Assembly: GCA_963932465.1 (NCBI GenBank)
Contig: OZ010790.1
Span: 96,626,363-96,690,362, forward strand
From: Maratus speciosus
Lineage: Eukaryota > Arthropoda > Arachnida > Araneae > Salticidae
Length of the DNA stretch: 64,000 nucleotides
Direction: 5' to 3'
How positions within the stretch are numbered: position 1 is the first letter of the stretch; each line of letters starts with the position of its first letter. The notes under the pieces were generated by a model, which was given only the letters and a program-made list of their open reading frames with translations, made no database searches and was not told the origin of the DNA. Below are positions 24,486-35,147 of the stretch, piece after piece. The position numbers were made by a program, and so were the translations under genes.

Positions 24486-26319
24486 TCAGGGGACTAGTAG
24501 TTGTGCTTCTTCAGATTCCGAAGTTGGGGAATACCTGTATAAAACTCCTTGGTTCATAATATAACCACGTTCGGTCCAGTTAGTGTAGTCTACAGTTTTT
24601 TCTTCATCTTCGAAACTTTTAATAATTTTCTTTAATTCTTCATCTTTCATTTGTTCAGCCCGTAGATCACTAGGCATTTTAGCAGGGATATCAATCATTA
24701 TGGTGCAAATATCACAATCTGCTTTACTGATATGATCACACGCAGGACGAGAAAGCATGTCAGCTATGACGTTTGCTTTACCTGGAATGTATTCTATTTT
24801 CAGATTAAATTCTTGCAACTGTAAAGCCCATCTGGCAAGTCTTCCAGAAGGTGACTTTAAGCTCATGAGCCATCGGAGAGGCTGGTGGTCGGATGCCACA
24901 GTAACTTCTGTTCCGTCAATGTATCCTCTGAATTTATTAAGAGCCCAGACAACAGCAAGAGCTTCCCGTTCCGTGGTGTGATAGTTGCGTTCTGCAAGGA
25001 GTCAGTAATCTACTGGCGTACTCAATCGGATGCTCTTCCGCACCTTTACCCTGAAGTACTGCTCCAAGAGCATAATTGCTTGGATCGGTTCGAATGATGA
25101 AGGGTTTTGTTTCATCAGCCTGTTTCAATATTGGTGCTGAAACCAGGCATTGCTTCAAGGTTTGAAATGCATTTTCATCATCAGCACCCCAATGCCATTG
25201 AACATTCTTCTTAGTGAGGTTACTAAGTGGTCTGGATATTTTTGCAAAATCTTGTATAAAACGGCGATACCATGAACATGTCTGTAGAAACGATTGCAGT
25301 TGTTTTATATTCTTGGGAGGCGGGATCCTCACAACAGCATCAATTTTCCCAGGATCAACTTCTAGGCCATTTGGAGTTATCCAGTGTTCTAAGTACTTTA
25401 CTCTGGAACATGCAAAGTTGCATTTTTCTCGATTTGCAAAAAGTTTCCATTTGTCTAATCTTTGAAAAACAGCTTCAAGATCAGATAGATGTTGTTCAAA
25501 ACTTGATGATAAAATAATGAAGTCATCAAGGTAAGAGAGAATATTTACATCTGGGAGTCCGTTGCGAAAGTTATCCATCGTTCTCTGAAACGTTGCTGGA
25601 GCGTTACGGAGTCCAAAAGGCATTCTTCGAAAACGGTATGTTCCGAGAGGACATACAAAAGCAGTTTTATCACGATCAGGTCGATAGACACTCACCTGAT
25701 GGTAGCCAGCATTCAGATCCAGAGTGGTCATGAACTGGGCAGTCTTTGCCTGATGTAGAAGATCGTCCATACGAGGAAGTGGATAGGTATCCGGTATAGT
25801 CACCTCATTGAGCTTCCTGTTGTCTACACATAGACGTACACTACCATTTGGTTTAGGAATGAGCACGATTGGTGCAGAATATGGAGATTCGCAATGCTCA
25901 ATAATTCCTTTGGCAAGAAGATCATCAATTTGTGTTTTCAACAACTCTTTCTTTGCCAGTGATAATCTGTAAGGTGGTAATGATATAGGACGATGTTCTC
26001 TAGTATTTATGTGATGTTCGACGACGGGTGTTGCTTCTCCCCCTGGTTGAAAGGTATTGGAAAATTTTTCAAGTAAGTCATTAAGTCTCTTTCGTTGTAT
26101 TGCAGATAGGTTTTGACCTTCATTTTCTCTTAACATAAGTGTGTTAACTTTGACATTTGGTGTTGAGATTTCAGACGTCGTTTTGAAAAGATCATCAGCA
26201 AAAGGAATTTTATATCTTGTGTTGTTCTGGAAATACCAACTTTTGCTTCGCATATCCAACACAATTCCCATTTTATTCAAAAAATCTATGCCTAACAATG
26301 TTCTATTTCCGGTGGCTTA
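24486..26319 (-). pseudogene. Gypsy reverse transcriptase and RNase H
   Basis: The main frame, 24937-26298, contains LCVDNRKLNEVT, TTLDLNAGYHQV (catalytic Asp), FGLRNAPATFQ and ILSYLDDFII (YLDD at 25522-25533), then RNase H start FIIRTDPSNYALGAVLQ. A one-base loss near 24995-25005 shifts the frame; RNase H resumes at 24486-24899 with VASDHQPLRWLM and LKIEYIPGKANVIADMLSR. Upstream it is in phase with the protease frame except for one TAA at 26317-26319. Confidence 0.92.
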
Positions 26320-26844
26320 GGGTAACGCAAAAATCGTTGTATTAGTTCTACGACCTTCTATTTCAACAGTGATTGTTGCTTGAAGAACGTTAGTTTCTTT
26401 TCGTATGCCGTCAGCGAGCGTTATGTTTACACTGGTCTCTTCGAACGAAATTCCTTGGTCACGGAGAAGCTTGAACAACATTTCCCCAGCAATGGAATGT
26501 GAAGCTCCGGTATCTGCGCAAGCTACCCCCGTAATACCATTTACCTTTATATACAACATAGGTGTTGCCTGTGTATTAATATAACAAGATTGGACATGGA
26601 GGGAACTAAAATTTGCTGATTTTACTTGCGTAGATGGGGAACAATTAGGACATTTTGCTTTGACAAAACCTTGTTTCCCACAGCCATAGCAGCTTATAAG
26701 TGGACGCTTATCATCATTTACAAAGCTTGAATTCGTATATTTGGATGTAGGAGAAGTATTTTTGTAATTTCCAAAATGTTCGCTAGCTTCATTTTTGGTT
26801 ACCTGATTTTTCCAGAATTCCTGACCATTTGAATTTTTTGACAA
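26317..26844 (-). pseudogene. Gypsy nucleocapsid knuckle and aspartic protease
   Basis: The minus-strand frame has a zinc knuckle, CYGCGKQGFVKAKC, in which the usual His is Phe. The retropepsin motif ACADTGASHSIAG follows (D-T-G-A at 26503-26514), and the frame ends ...TTIFALP and a TAA that interrupts the link to RT. The protease active site appears intact; the knuckle probably does not bind zinc normally. Confidence 0.88.
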
Positions 26845-26875
26845 AACATGTTTCTGTGTTTCACGCGATTTTGAA

Positions 26876-27760
26876 TTACTTGCTGATTTTGAAAAGGGGT
26901 CTAATATTTTCGTATATGTCTAGCTTTTCGGCCAACACGACAGGGTCATTTAGTTTGTCCCAAACATCTAAATAATGATTTTTATATTCCGGTGGGCACT
27001 TTTTTTTAATCTGATCAGCGATTATTAATTCTGAGAGCTTTTCAAATGAATTAACTTCTAATTCGGATAACCAACCTTCAAAATAATTTCTAATTTCAAA
27101 GTAAAAATCTTTCCAAGTAGAATTCTCTCTTTTTTGATGTCGGCTAAATAATACCCTAAACTTCTCCGCTGTTAATTTAAATCTTTTTAACAATAAGTCG
27201 CGAATATGTGCATAGTTTTTGAACATTTCTTCAGGCTATCTTGCTATAAGTTTAGCAATGTCATTCAGAAGTACGGCGACTAATTGTGAGACCCAAAAAT
27301 CTTTGGAGACATTTAACATTTTCATTTGACGTTCAGACATTGTCAAAAACAATGACATATCATCCTTTTCCGGAACAAATGGTGGTAGGATGTTTTTAAT
27401 ATCTATACGCATCTGGTCCACCTGATTCTGTGGTACAGTTGTCGCGGTATGGGTTTGAGCTTGCAGCTTAAGTTTTTCTAGTTCAGAAGCTCTTTCCTCT
27501 GCGATACGTTTGTCCTCAACCCTTTGTTCTTCTGTGTTCTCTTGTTTTTTCCTATTTTGTTCTTCTATGCTCTCTTGTTTTTTTCTATCTTCCACGATAG
27601 CAATCAATGCCTCTTTTACAAATTGTTCATCGTCTTTAAAAAGGGCTCACTTCATAATTTTTTCACGCAAGGCTACTATTTTATCCTCTGAATCTACCTG
27701 AAGCTCCAATTCGCAAGCCAAATGATATAAATCAATTTTTTCCCTTTAGAAAGAAACGCC
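26876..27760 (-). pseudogene. Gypsy gag (capsid)
   Basis: Frames 27236-27607 and 26876-27226 are in phase, separated by one TAG at 27236-27238. A charged coiled-coil (RKKQESIEEQNRKKQENTEEQ) precedes the capsid (LPPFVPEKDDMSLFL; DLLLKRFKLTAEKFRVLF; FYFEIRNYFEGWLSEL; LIIADQIKKKCPPEY). The probable start is the ATG near 27760 (MAFLSKGKK); a shift at an A-run and one TGA lie between it and 27607. The pattern matches gag of arthropod Gypsy elements with a SCAN-like capsid fold, recalled from memory. Confidence 0.8.
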
Positions 27761-29204
27761 ATTTTTCTCAAATCAGTTAAATTTATGCTTAAATTACAAA
27801 ATTATATGTAATACTTGACCCATTAAATAATTAAGTACCAAAACAACTACCTTCCCCTCACAAGTAAATATAGACAGATAAATATGCATAAACTTTATAA
27901 ACAATTGATAATACATACAAGAAATAATTTAATATCATACTAAAATTTATCTCTGATTAAACATGAGCTCATGTAAATATTAATGCAAAAATATTATAAT
28001 CAGTTAACATGCAACTTTTTTTTTCTAATATAACTTACCGTATAAAACTGTCAGAAATATTTAAATCATAAAATTTTAAGTATATGAAATACCATGGATA
28101 ATTTGATGTGAAAAAAATTTTCATTCACAAATAAATATGAAAGCAACAAAAATATCAAAATAAAGTACTTACTTACTTCTTTAAAATAAACGTTCTAAAT
28201 AATTGTTGACGATTACTTAAATCACTTTTTTTTTCTAATATACTACGCTGTGCACAGTTAGAACAAATAATCATAAAATTGACTTACTCAAATAATATTG
28301 CATTGAAAAAAGAAAAGAAAAAATATTACCAAAAGAAATTATATAAATCTCTTTTTCAGAAAATTAATCTTTCATAATACTCAAAAGAGCAACAAAAAAA
28401 CCACATACATAAAACAGCATTTAAAAATAAATAAACCACCAGCTGGCCAGCAATAAACAGAAAAACAAAAAATTTTTCAACTTTTTACCGGTAAGAAAAC
28501 AAATAAAATAAGATTTATCTTTCTTTAGCTAATCACTTTTCGATGATTCATATGGCAGTTTGAGATTTCTTTGGTGTAGGAAATTGATTTAAAATGATGT
28601 ATGCATAAAATACACCGAATTCGTTGAGAGCAGTAACGCTTGGGATCAAGGTCACTAAACGAATATCAGTCCGAAAACATTTTCAAACTGCGTAAAGAAT
28701 TTTCGATGATCACAAACAGCAATTATGTAACAAACTCGAAGATATTTTGATGATTTTAAACCGGACACTTTCACTTTGCGAACTTTTGAAGGATACATCA
28801 CACAGAATTATTCCAGGAGATGGAGAATGGAACTAATGATTTATTATAAAAATTATGCACACTCTAGAACCGAAGCGGTTTTTTTTTTACTTTTAAACTA
28901 TTCTTGAAATGACGATTTCTCACAATTAAGAATCTAGGTGATTCTTTTTATTCACTGGCAGGGCGGCAATACTATAGAACAAAAGCACTTTCTTGAAATT
29001 ATGCTTGCACATTCACAGAATTGAGAATGATTTCTCAAACTTTAGAATTTGGAGATTCTTTTTAATCACTTACTTTGTCAGGATGACAAATACACAATTA
29101 TCCTCTGTCATTATTGTCCGGATGACAATATTTTGAACCTGGTATAGCGGTTCCTTTTTATTTCGTTTTTGAAGAAGGAGATTGTTTCACGTTGGGCGTC
29201 ATTT
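27761..29204 (-). other. Gypsy 5' leader
   Basis: About 1.4 kb of AT-rich DNA between the 5' LTR and gag, with no coding sequence. The primer-binding-site candidate lies at its LTR end (29183-29200). Near 28890-29150 short boxes repeat with changes (GAATCTAGGTGATTCTTTTTA, GAATTTGGAGATTCTTTTTA). Confidence 0.5.
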
Positions 29205-29526
29205 TGTGTCGATGTGGGTTAAGATTAACTCGTTCGACACTTAAACAATCGCATTTTAATAACAATCACACACAAAATATATACAATTCGCGTAAAGCGC
29301 ATAATATAGGGATGGAACACACATAGTTCCGGTTATCACAAGAGAACTTCGCTAGGTGCGTTACATTTTGTACAGACGCCGAAAAACTACTAAAACCCGC
29401 GCAATCATAATGACATATCTTCACTTCACTTCATGTTTGGCAAAATATCTCAAGATATTTTGCCGACAGTTGCAACAGTGCCATCTATATGCTATAAAAA
29501 TAAGGGAAGGCAGTCATTTTGTTACA
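29205..29526 (-). repeat. Gypsy 5' LTR
   Basis: A 322-bp segment with TG...CA ends (TGTGTCGATG at 29205, TTGTTACA at 29526). On the minus strand it is followed by TGACGCCCAACGTGAAAC (about 29183-29200), close to the TGGCGCCCAACGTGGGG class of primer-binding sites. Its terminal 34 bp match 23367-23400 at about 94%. Confidence 0.8.
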
Positions 29527-30032
29527 AGACGAGAATCTTGAAATGCTTCTTGTGTATTGTGTTATCCATAGAAAAAAAATTTAGTGTCCAAAGTTTTTCC
29601 ACCAACTCTTAATAAGTTTAAAAAAAATGAATTATTATTAATTTTAACGAGAAATGTATGTCTCTCTACAAGATATTTTGTGAAGATAAAAAAGCAGACC
29701 GTATAACACTTTTCTTTAACTTTGAGTTGTAAAAGTACAACAAAACTCTTTTGCGCATAAAGGCGAAGGTGTATAGTCTCATTGCATTTATAAAATAATG
29801 TTAAAAACACATTTATGATAGAAGATTGACCTCTTTGATAAGTAAAAAATGTGAAACGATTAGTTATTGTTACGATTCTATTACGCTTCCACTGTGTGAT
29901 AAGAGTTCACATTTTTAAATAATAAGAGACATAATTTTCAGATTAAGTGGGGGGGGGAGGGGCGACATAGTGACTTTACAGAGGATTTGGTGAGGCGTGG
30001 CCAATAAAAGGTTGGGAACCACTGCTCTAGAC

Positions 30033-31156
30033 CAAGAAACATTTTCTTGACCGCGCCTTTAGATCAGGCGATAGGAAATTTTACACGGAAAAATTAATGG
30101 TAGTTCTGGAAATCGACGTAATTCATGTTTTTGGGGTCGCTGAATCCGAATTTGTAACTTCCCACCAAAATTTCCCACGGCAACTTCCCCCCCCCCCCCC
30201 CCGGCAAATTTTTTTATTGTTTTGGGGTACAGAATCTAGGAAATCTGAAAGTAGACAAAATTTGTAACAAATAGGATATATGACATTATGACATAGGATA
30301 AACGGGGATAAGGGGGGGTGGCGCCATCCTCGAAACATGCACCTCGGCGCTGTTCTCAAAAACCAATTTTTTGGGGAAGTTATCAAAATTTTGAGAGGGT
30401 TGCCGGGAGAAATTTTGGTGGAAAGTTACAAATTCGGATTCAGCGACCCAAAAAACCTAATATGAGTCGAAATCCAGAACTATCATTAATTTTGGCAGGT
30501 AAAATCCCTATTGCCTGGACTTGCATAACTTAGTGCACGCAACGCAGTGCATGTTCCGAGGCAGCCCTCCCCCTCCCCGTTTATCCTACGTCATAATGTC
30601 ATATATCCTATTTGTTGCAAATTTTGTCTACTTTCCGAATTTTTGGATACTTTTTCCCTAAAAGAATTAAAAAATGGATTTAAAAACAACAATTTTTTTG
30701 GCGGGGGGAGGGAATTTTGGTGGGAAGTTAAAAATTCAGATTCAGCGACACAAAAAACTTAAATTAAACCTTATAGGGAAAGTTCGGAGAGGAGACGGGA
30801 GAGCGAACGTAAACGATGTGAGTGGTTAAGTGGAATTGCTCAGCTTTGTCCACGCATGTTCGGAGGCAAGTCCTCGCCTCCCCATTCATCCTACGTCATA
30901 ATGTCATGCATCTTATTTGTCGCAAATTTTGTCTACTTTTAGAATTTCTAGATACTTTTTCCCTAAAACAACAAAAAAATTGATTTTTTTAATAAAAACC
31001 TTTTTTGGAGGGCATTTTACCAAAATTTGGGGGGTTGCCGGGGAAAATTTTGGTGGGAAGTTAAAAATTCGGATTCAACTACCCAAAAAACATACAGTAA
31101 GCCTTTTTTCAGAACTACCATGAATTTCGCTAGGTAGGGCCTCTATACGGTCTCTA
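30033..31156 (+). repeat. Block of ~300-bp direct and inverted repeats inside the second non-LTR element
   Basis: Non-LTR coding continues to about 30110. Then TCGCTGAATCCGAATTT (30137) is the inverse of AATTCGGATTCAGCGA (30431), giving a 330-bp palindromic unit. Direct copies follow at about 30550-30760 and 30850-31100, each with TACGTCATAATGTCAT, AATTTTGTCTACTTT, GATACTTTTTCCCTAAAA and AATTTTGGTGGGAAGTTA. C- and G-runs vary between copies. Non-coding; possibly a separate repetitive insertion. Confidence 0.75.
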
Positions 31157-31492
31157 TTGCCTGGACTAGTGTCAACTTGGCAAGAGAGCTGGAGCAATTC
31201 AGAGGACAGGTGCATGACGTATGAAGGGTTCCCGCCAGTCACAGTCGGTAGATTTCAGGACGACTTCTATGTTCATCAGGTATTTTCGGGACACTGTACC
31301 TTTGGAGACCACCAGGCTGACTTTTCTCGCAAAGACCTAACGTGTTTCTGCGAGATTGGCGAAAGCATTGTCGGACATTGTCTGTATGTGCCCTGGGAGC
31401 AAAAGCGGGTGAAATTCTTCTCACGTAACTTCTCGACTCTATCGCGCCGCGATATATGTCTAGATGGCTACTGCCGAAAGGGGGATAAATAG
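31157..31492 (+). pseudogene. Second non-LTR element: ORF2 C-terminus
   Basis: The open frame has WQESWSNSEDRCMTYEGFPP, then SRKDLTCFCEIGESIVGHCLY. This matches the post-RNase H region of R1-like ORF2, a tryptophan-rich WQ.EW segment followed by a Cys/His cluster. It is GC-richer than its surroundings, like 19950-20383. It ends at the TAG at 31490-31492. Confidence 0.65.
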
Positions 31493-32260
31493 TATTGTAA
31501 GATTAAGGCAAATGGTACAATGTCTGTATTAGTTATGTTAGTTGTTGTTTGTTATTTTGTTAAGTTTGTCCACGACGAGGGCTGGTTCTCCACTGAGGAG
31601 ATTGGCACGTTGTGAAGTTTGTTATATACACATGTGTGTGTGTGTGTGTGTATGTATATTTATATTGTTTTCTTTGTCACAGCTGCCGGATCACCACTCA
31701 GGTGATTAGCCGGATGTGAATTGTTAAGTTTTATTTAGTATGTTTTGTTATGTTGTTAGGTTTGCTTTGTTCCGGCCGCTGGGCCTCCACTCAGAAGAAT
31801 GGCGCGTGTCACGCCCTAGGACACAATCAATGGATCTCCGCTTCAGGAGACTGACAAGCACATCAATTGTGGAACTTCGTAAGTTTCGGACTTGGTTCGT
31901 CCGGCTTCGCTAGCTTATAGCCGAGGCAGGATGGCCCGTGATCGTCTAGACCCACACATCCGAAAACCATCGGTAGAGTAATAGCATTTCCGAGGAAACA
32001 CAGGGTTCAGAACGAGTACATGGTTTCTATCGCAGCAACTAAGACTTCTAATGGTGTTTGGAGTTCTGGATGAATCACGCGCGCTGATCGGTGCTCTCGC
32101 TTGGCTGGCATTAGGTGTCATGGCGGCATCACACTAACCGGTCCATTTGACTAACTAGTAAAGGCGACATAACACTGGTTAGTCCCGTCTGACTTCTGCA
32201 GATTTATGGATTTCGGAAAATCTAGGCTGGCGGGGCAGCTTGTCGTAAGGTGTATTATTT
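31493..32260 (+). other. Probable 3' UTR of the second non-LTR element
   Basis: GC-richer and non-coding. Four degenerate boxes recur: TCCACTGAGGAGATTGGC (31589), TCACCACTCAGGTGATTAGC (31692), TCCACTCAGAAGAATGGCG (31787) and CCGCTTCAGGAGACTGAC (31838). A (TG)n run lies at 31633-31650. The drop back to AT-rich DNA near 32260 suggests the element end. Confidence 0.45.
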
Positions 32261-33060
32261 TTATATAGTTTTTATTTATTTTTTAGTGCTTAATATTGGG
32301 TACATACAACAGTCTTCCTTTTAAAATATCTAACAAAAAAGGTTTAGATTATTACCATCTTTATCTTCCTGTGCATATATGTTTTACAGTCACTCTTCAT
32401 CTAAAATATATAAATAAAAATAAATTGCATGTAACTTCAAAAATGTATTTTTTGCAATATAAAACATTTAGATATTTTAATAAATTTTATACTTATGTTT
32501 ATTCAATATATAACAAGAGAATTTAAGTAGAATGTCTACAAAGAATTTTTGTACAGTTAATATATGAAATCAGAAGATCAGCTTATTAATTTTCTTTTAA
32601 ATTGAAAAAAAAATACGCAATAATTCATAGAATACTCTTGATACTTTCATGCAGATTTTGCGATTTATTTTTTAAAGAGACTTTAATGAAAAGGACAAAT
32701 GTAATCTCATAATGTTCTGATCATGGCAATGTTCGGGAAATTTTTCTTATTTATTTAAAAAAAATTAATTATTTACAATAATATACTCATGAAACTGATT
32801 ATTTAAAGATATTTTTCAAATAGCTAAATTAATTCTATTATTTACATTTTAAACGCTTTTTTTCTTTTTGTGCTAAAATTTAAGCAGCAAAACTGCAGCA
32901 TAAAACATTGTTTTTTGTTTCTGTTTTAAAGTGATTGAAAATTGCTTTTATCTTGACTCGATGTAAAATGCTTTACAGATATAATCTTAATATTATTAAA
33001 GCAATAATTCTGTTTAAACAATAAAATAGCCTCTAGCGTTCCATTTAATTTCCATCATTT
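32261..33060. other. AT-rich non-coding interval
   Basis: No gene or repeat recognised. Confidence 0.3.
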
Positions 33061-33214
33061 TTAGGTAGCTTTCTTTACAAAAAGCTACCTATTGCAGCCG
33101 TTCGGAGGAAAGCGATTTCAAAAAATTTTGGTATATTTTCATCGATCATGACCCCCAGACCCCGAAACCACCCTCCGTTCAAAATTGATATATATATATA
33201 TATATATATATCAA

Positions 33215-33251
<37 letters not shown>

Positions 33252-34946
33252 GACCTATGTCACACTGTAACTCTCGTATTTATGAACCGATTTGGATGTA
33301 ATTCGGTGTGTACATAGTACATACCAATGTCTCGACCGAGTTCGTTGGCCAGCTTAATCCGCCATTTTGTTTCAAAATGGCGGCCATTTAAAAATTTTAA
33401 AAAAAATTTTAATTTAAAATGTGGTACCAAAAAATTGAAAATAGAAAAATATTTTTTTCTTATGTATTTGACCTTTATACAAAGACTCCGTAGCAGTTTT
33501 TGTTTCGTCTATATCTTAAAAAATGGCTGAGTTATAGCATTTTGAATTTCTAGCGAAGCTGACATTTTGAAACGTCCTGAATTTTGTCACGCGATAAAAG
33601 GCGTATTTATGAACCGATTTGGATGTAACTTCGTTTATACATAGTACAGACCAATGTCTCGACCGAGTTCGTTGGCCAGCTTCATCCGCCATTTTGTTTA
33701 AGAATGGCGGCCATTTAAAATTTTAAGAAAAATTTAAATTTGAAATGTGGTACCAAAAAATTGAAAATTGAAAAAATATTTTTTTCTTATGTCTTTGACC
33801 TAGATAAAAAGATTCGGGAGCAGTTTTTGTTTCGTCTATATCTTTAAAAATGGCTGAGTTATAGCATTTTGAATTTCTAGCGTGGCTGACATTTTGAAAC
33901 GCCCTGATTTTTGTCACGCGATAACAGGCTTATTTATGAACCGATTTGAATGTAACTTGGTCTGTACATAGTACATACCAATGTTTTGACCGAGTTTGTT
34001 GGCCAGCTTCATTCGCCATCTTGTTTCAAAAGGGTTGCCATTTTTTAAAAAAAATGTAATTTAAAATTTAAAATGGGGTATTAAAAATTGGAAAATGAAA
34101 AAAAAAATTTTATGTGTTTGGCCTTGATACAAAGATTCTAGAGCAGTTTTTGTTTCTGAAAATTTGTTCTTTTGTTTATATCTTAAAAAGTGGTTGAATT
34201 ATAGCACTTTGAATTTCTATCATGGCTAACACTTTGAAACGATGTTGTATTTGACTCGCGATACCACACGTATTCGTCTTCGATGGAAGAAGACATGTGG
34301 ATAGTATACATCAATATCTCGACCAAGTTTGCTGGCCAGCTTCATCAGCCATCTTGTTTCAAAATAACGGCCATTAAATTAAAAATATATATATTTAAAG
34401 TGAGGTGCAAAAAAAATTAGAAATTGAAAAATGTTTCTTTCTTAAGTATTTGACCTTGATATAAGGATTCAGGAGCATTTTTTGTTTGTCTTTATCTTAA
34501 AAAATGGCTCAGATATAGCAGTTTCAATTTCTAACGTGGGTGACATTTTGAAAAATCTGATTTTTTGCCTGCGACAGCACTCGTATGTATCAACCGATTC
34601 CGATGTGAGTGAGCATGTGCACAGCAATTACTAATGTCTCGACCAAGTTCACTGGTTAGCCTCATCCACTATGTTGTCTTAAAATGGCAAGCACTTTAAG
34701 AAATCGCCGAATTTGGCAGCGAAATATAAGTTACTTTAAATAAAAGCAGCTTGGATAAAGCTGACTAATTTTGCGAAATTCTCATTCATAATGATTTAGT
34801 ATTGATAAAAATTAGTATTGAATCTCCTACATTCGGTTTCCACTTAATTGAGCTTCGTGTGTTTCAATAATATAAGTTGGCTTTTTTAAAATAAGGAATA
34901 TGAAAGCTACCTCTTCCTCCCGGCACTGGCCGGAAGGACTTTTTAT
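33061..34946 (+). mobile_element. Helentron-like element with 327-bp repeats (family B, copy 1)
   Basis: Head TAGGTAGCTTT (33062-33072), eight bases CTTTACAA, then complement AAAGCTACCTA (33081-33091). A (TA)n tract follows (33190-33250), then five units of about 327 bp anchored on TCGACCGAGTT (33331, 33658, 33985, about 34318, about 34638). The complement AAAGCTACCT recurs at 34903-34912, followed by a tail hairpin CCGGC-ACTG-GCCGG (34920-34933). Non-coding. The later units are more diverged. Confidence 0.8.
33190..33250. repeat. (TA)n microsatellite in family B copy 1
   Basis: Two TA runs split by TCAATC; the equivalent run in copy 2 lies at 35118-35146. Confidence 0.95.
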
Positions 34947-34988
34947 TTACTGATCAATCAAACAAAACAAAATAATAATCAAATATAT

Positions 34989-35111
34989 TAGGTAGCTTTC
35001 TTCACAAAAAAGCTACCTATTGCAGCCGTTCCGAGGGAAGCGATTTCAAAAAATTTTTGTATATTTTCATCGATCATGACCCCCAGACCCCGAAACCACC
35101 CTCCGTTCAAA

Positions 35112-35147
<36 letters not shown>

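Larger units (their letters stand above)
23367..29526 (-). mobile_element. Ty3/Gypsy retrotransposon with deleted 3' LTR
   Basis: The minus-strand order is 5' LTR (29205-29526), leader, gag, protease, RT/RNase H and integrase, as in Ty3/Gypsy. AGAC flanks both outer ends (23363-23366 and 29527-29530), a 4-bp target duplication. Only the last ~34 bp of the 3' LTR remain (23367-23400), fused to the end of integrase. Coding is nearly intact, broken by a few stops and shifts, so this is a fairly recent but dead copy. Confidence 0.9.
20384..30024. mobile_element. hAT-like element split by foldback and Gypsy insertions
   Basis: The left end CAGTGGTTCCCAAGGTGGGG (20384) and right end GGTTGGGAACCACTG (30010-30024) form a hAT-type TIR. 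The flanking 8-mers CTCTCGAC (20376-20383) and CTCTAGAC (30025-30032) match at 7 of 8 positions. The right subterminal part has CGACATAGTGACTTTACAG and GTGAGGCGTGGCC, typical of hAT non-autonomous elements. After removing the foldback (21086-23359) and Gypsy (23367-29526) only about 1.2 kb remains, with no transposase, so it is non-autonomous or internally deleted. Confidence 0.8.

Noticed and set aside
31239..32121. GC-richer open frames as a host exon
   Set aside because: The plus-strand frame at 31157-31492 looks like the end of a non-LTR ORF2, and the rest looks like its 3' UTR with repeated boxes.
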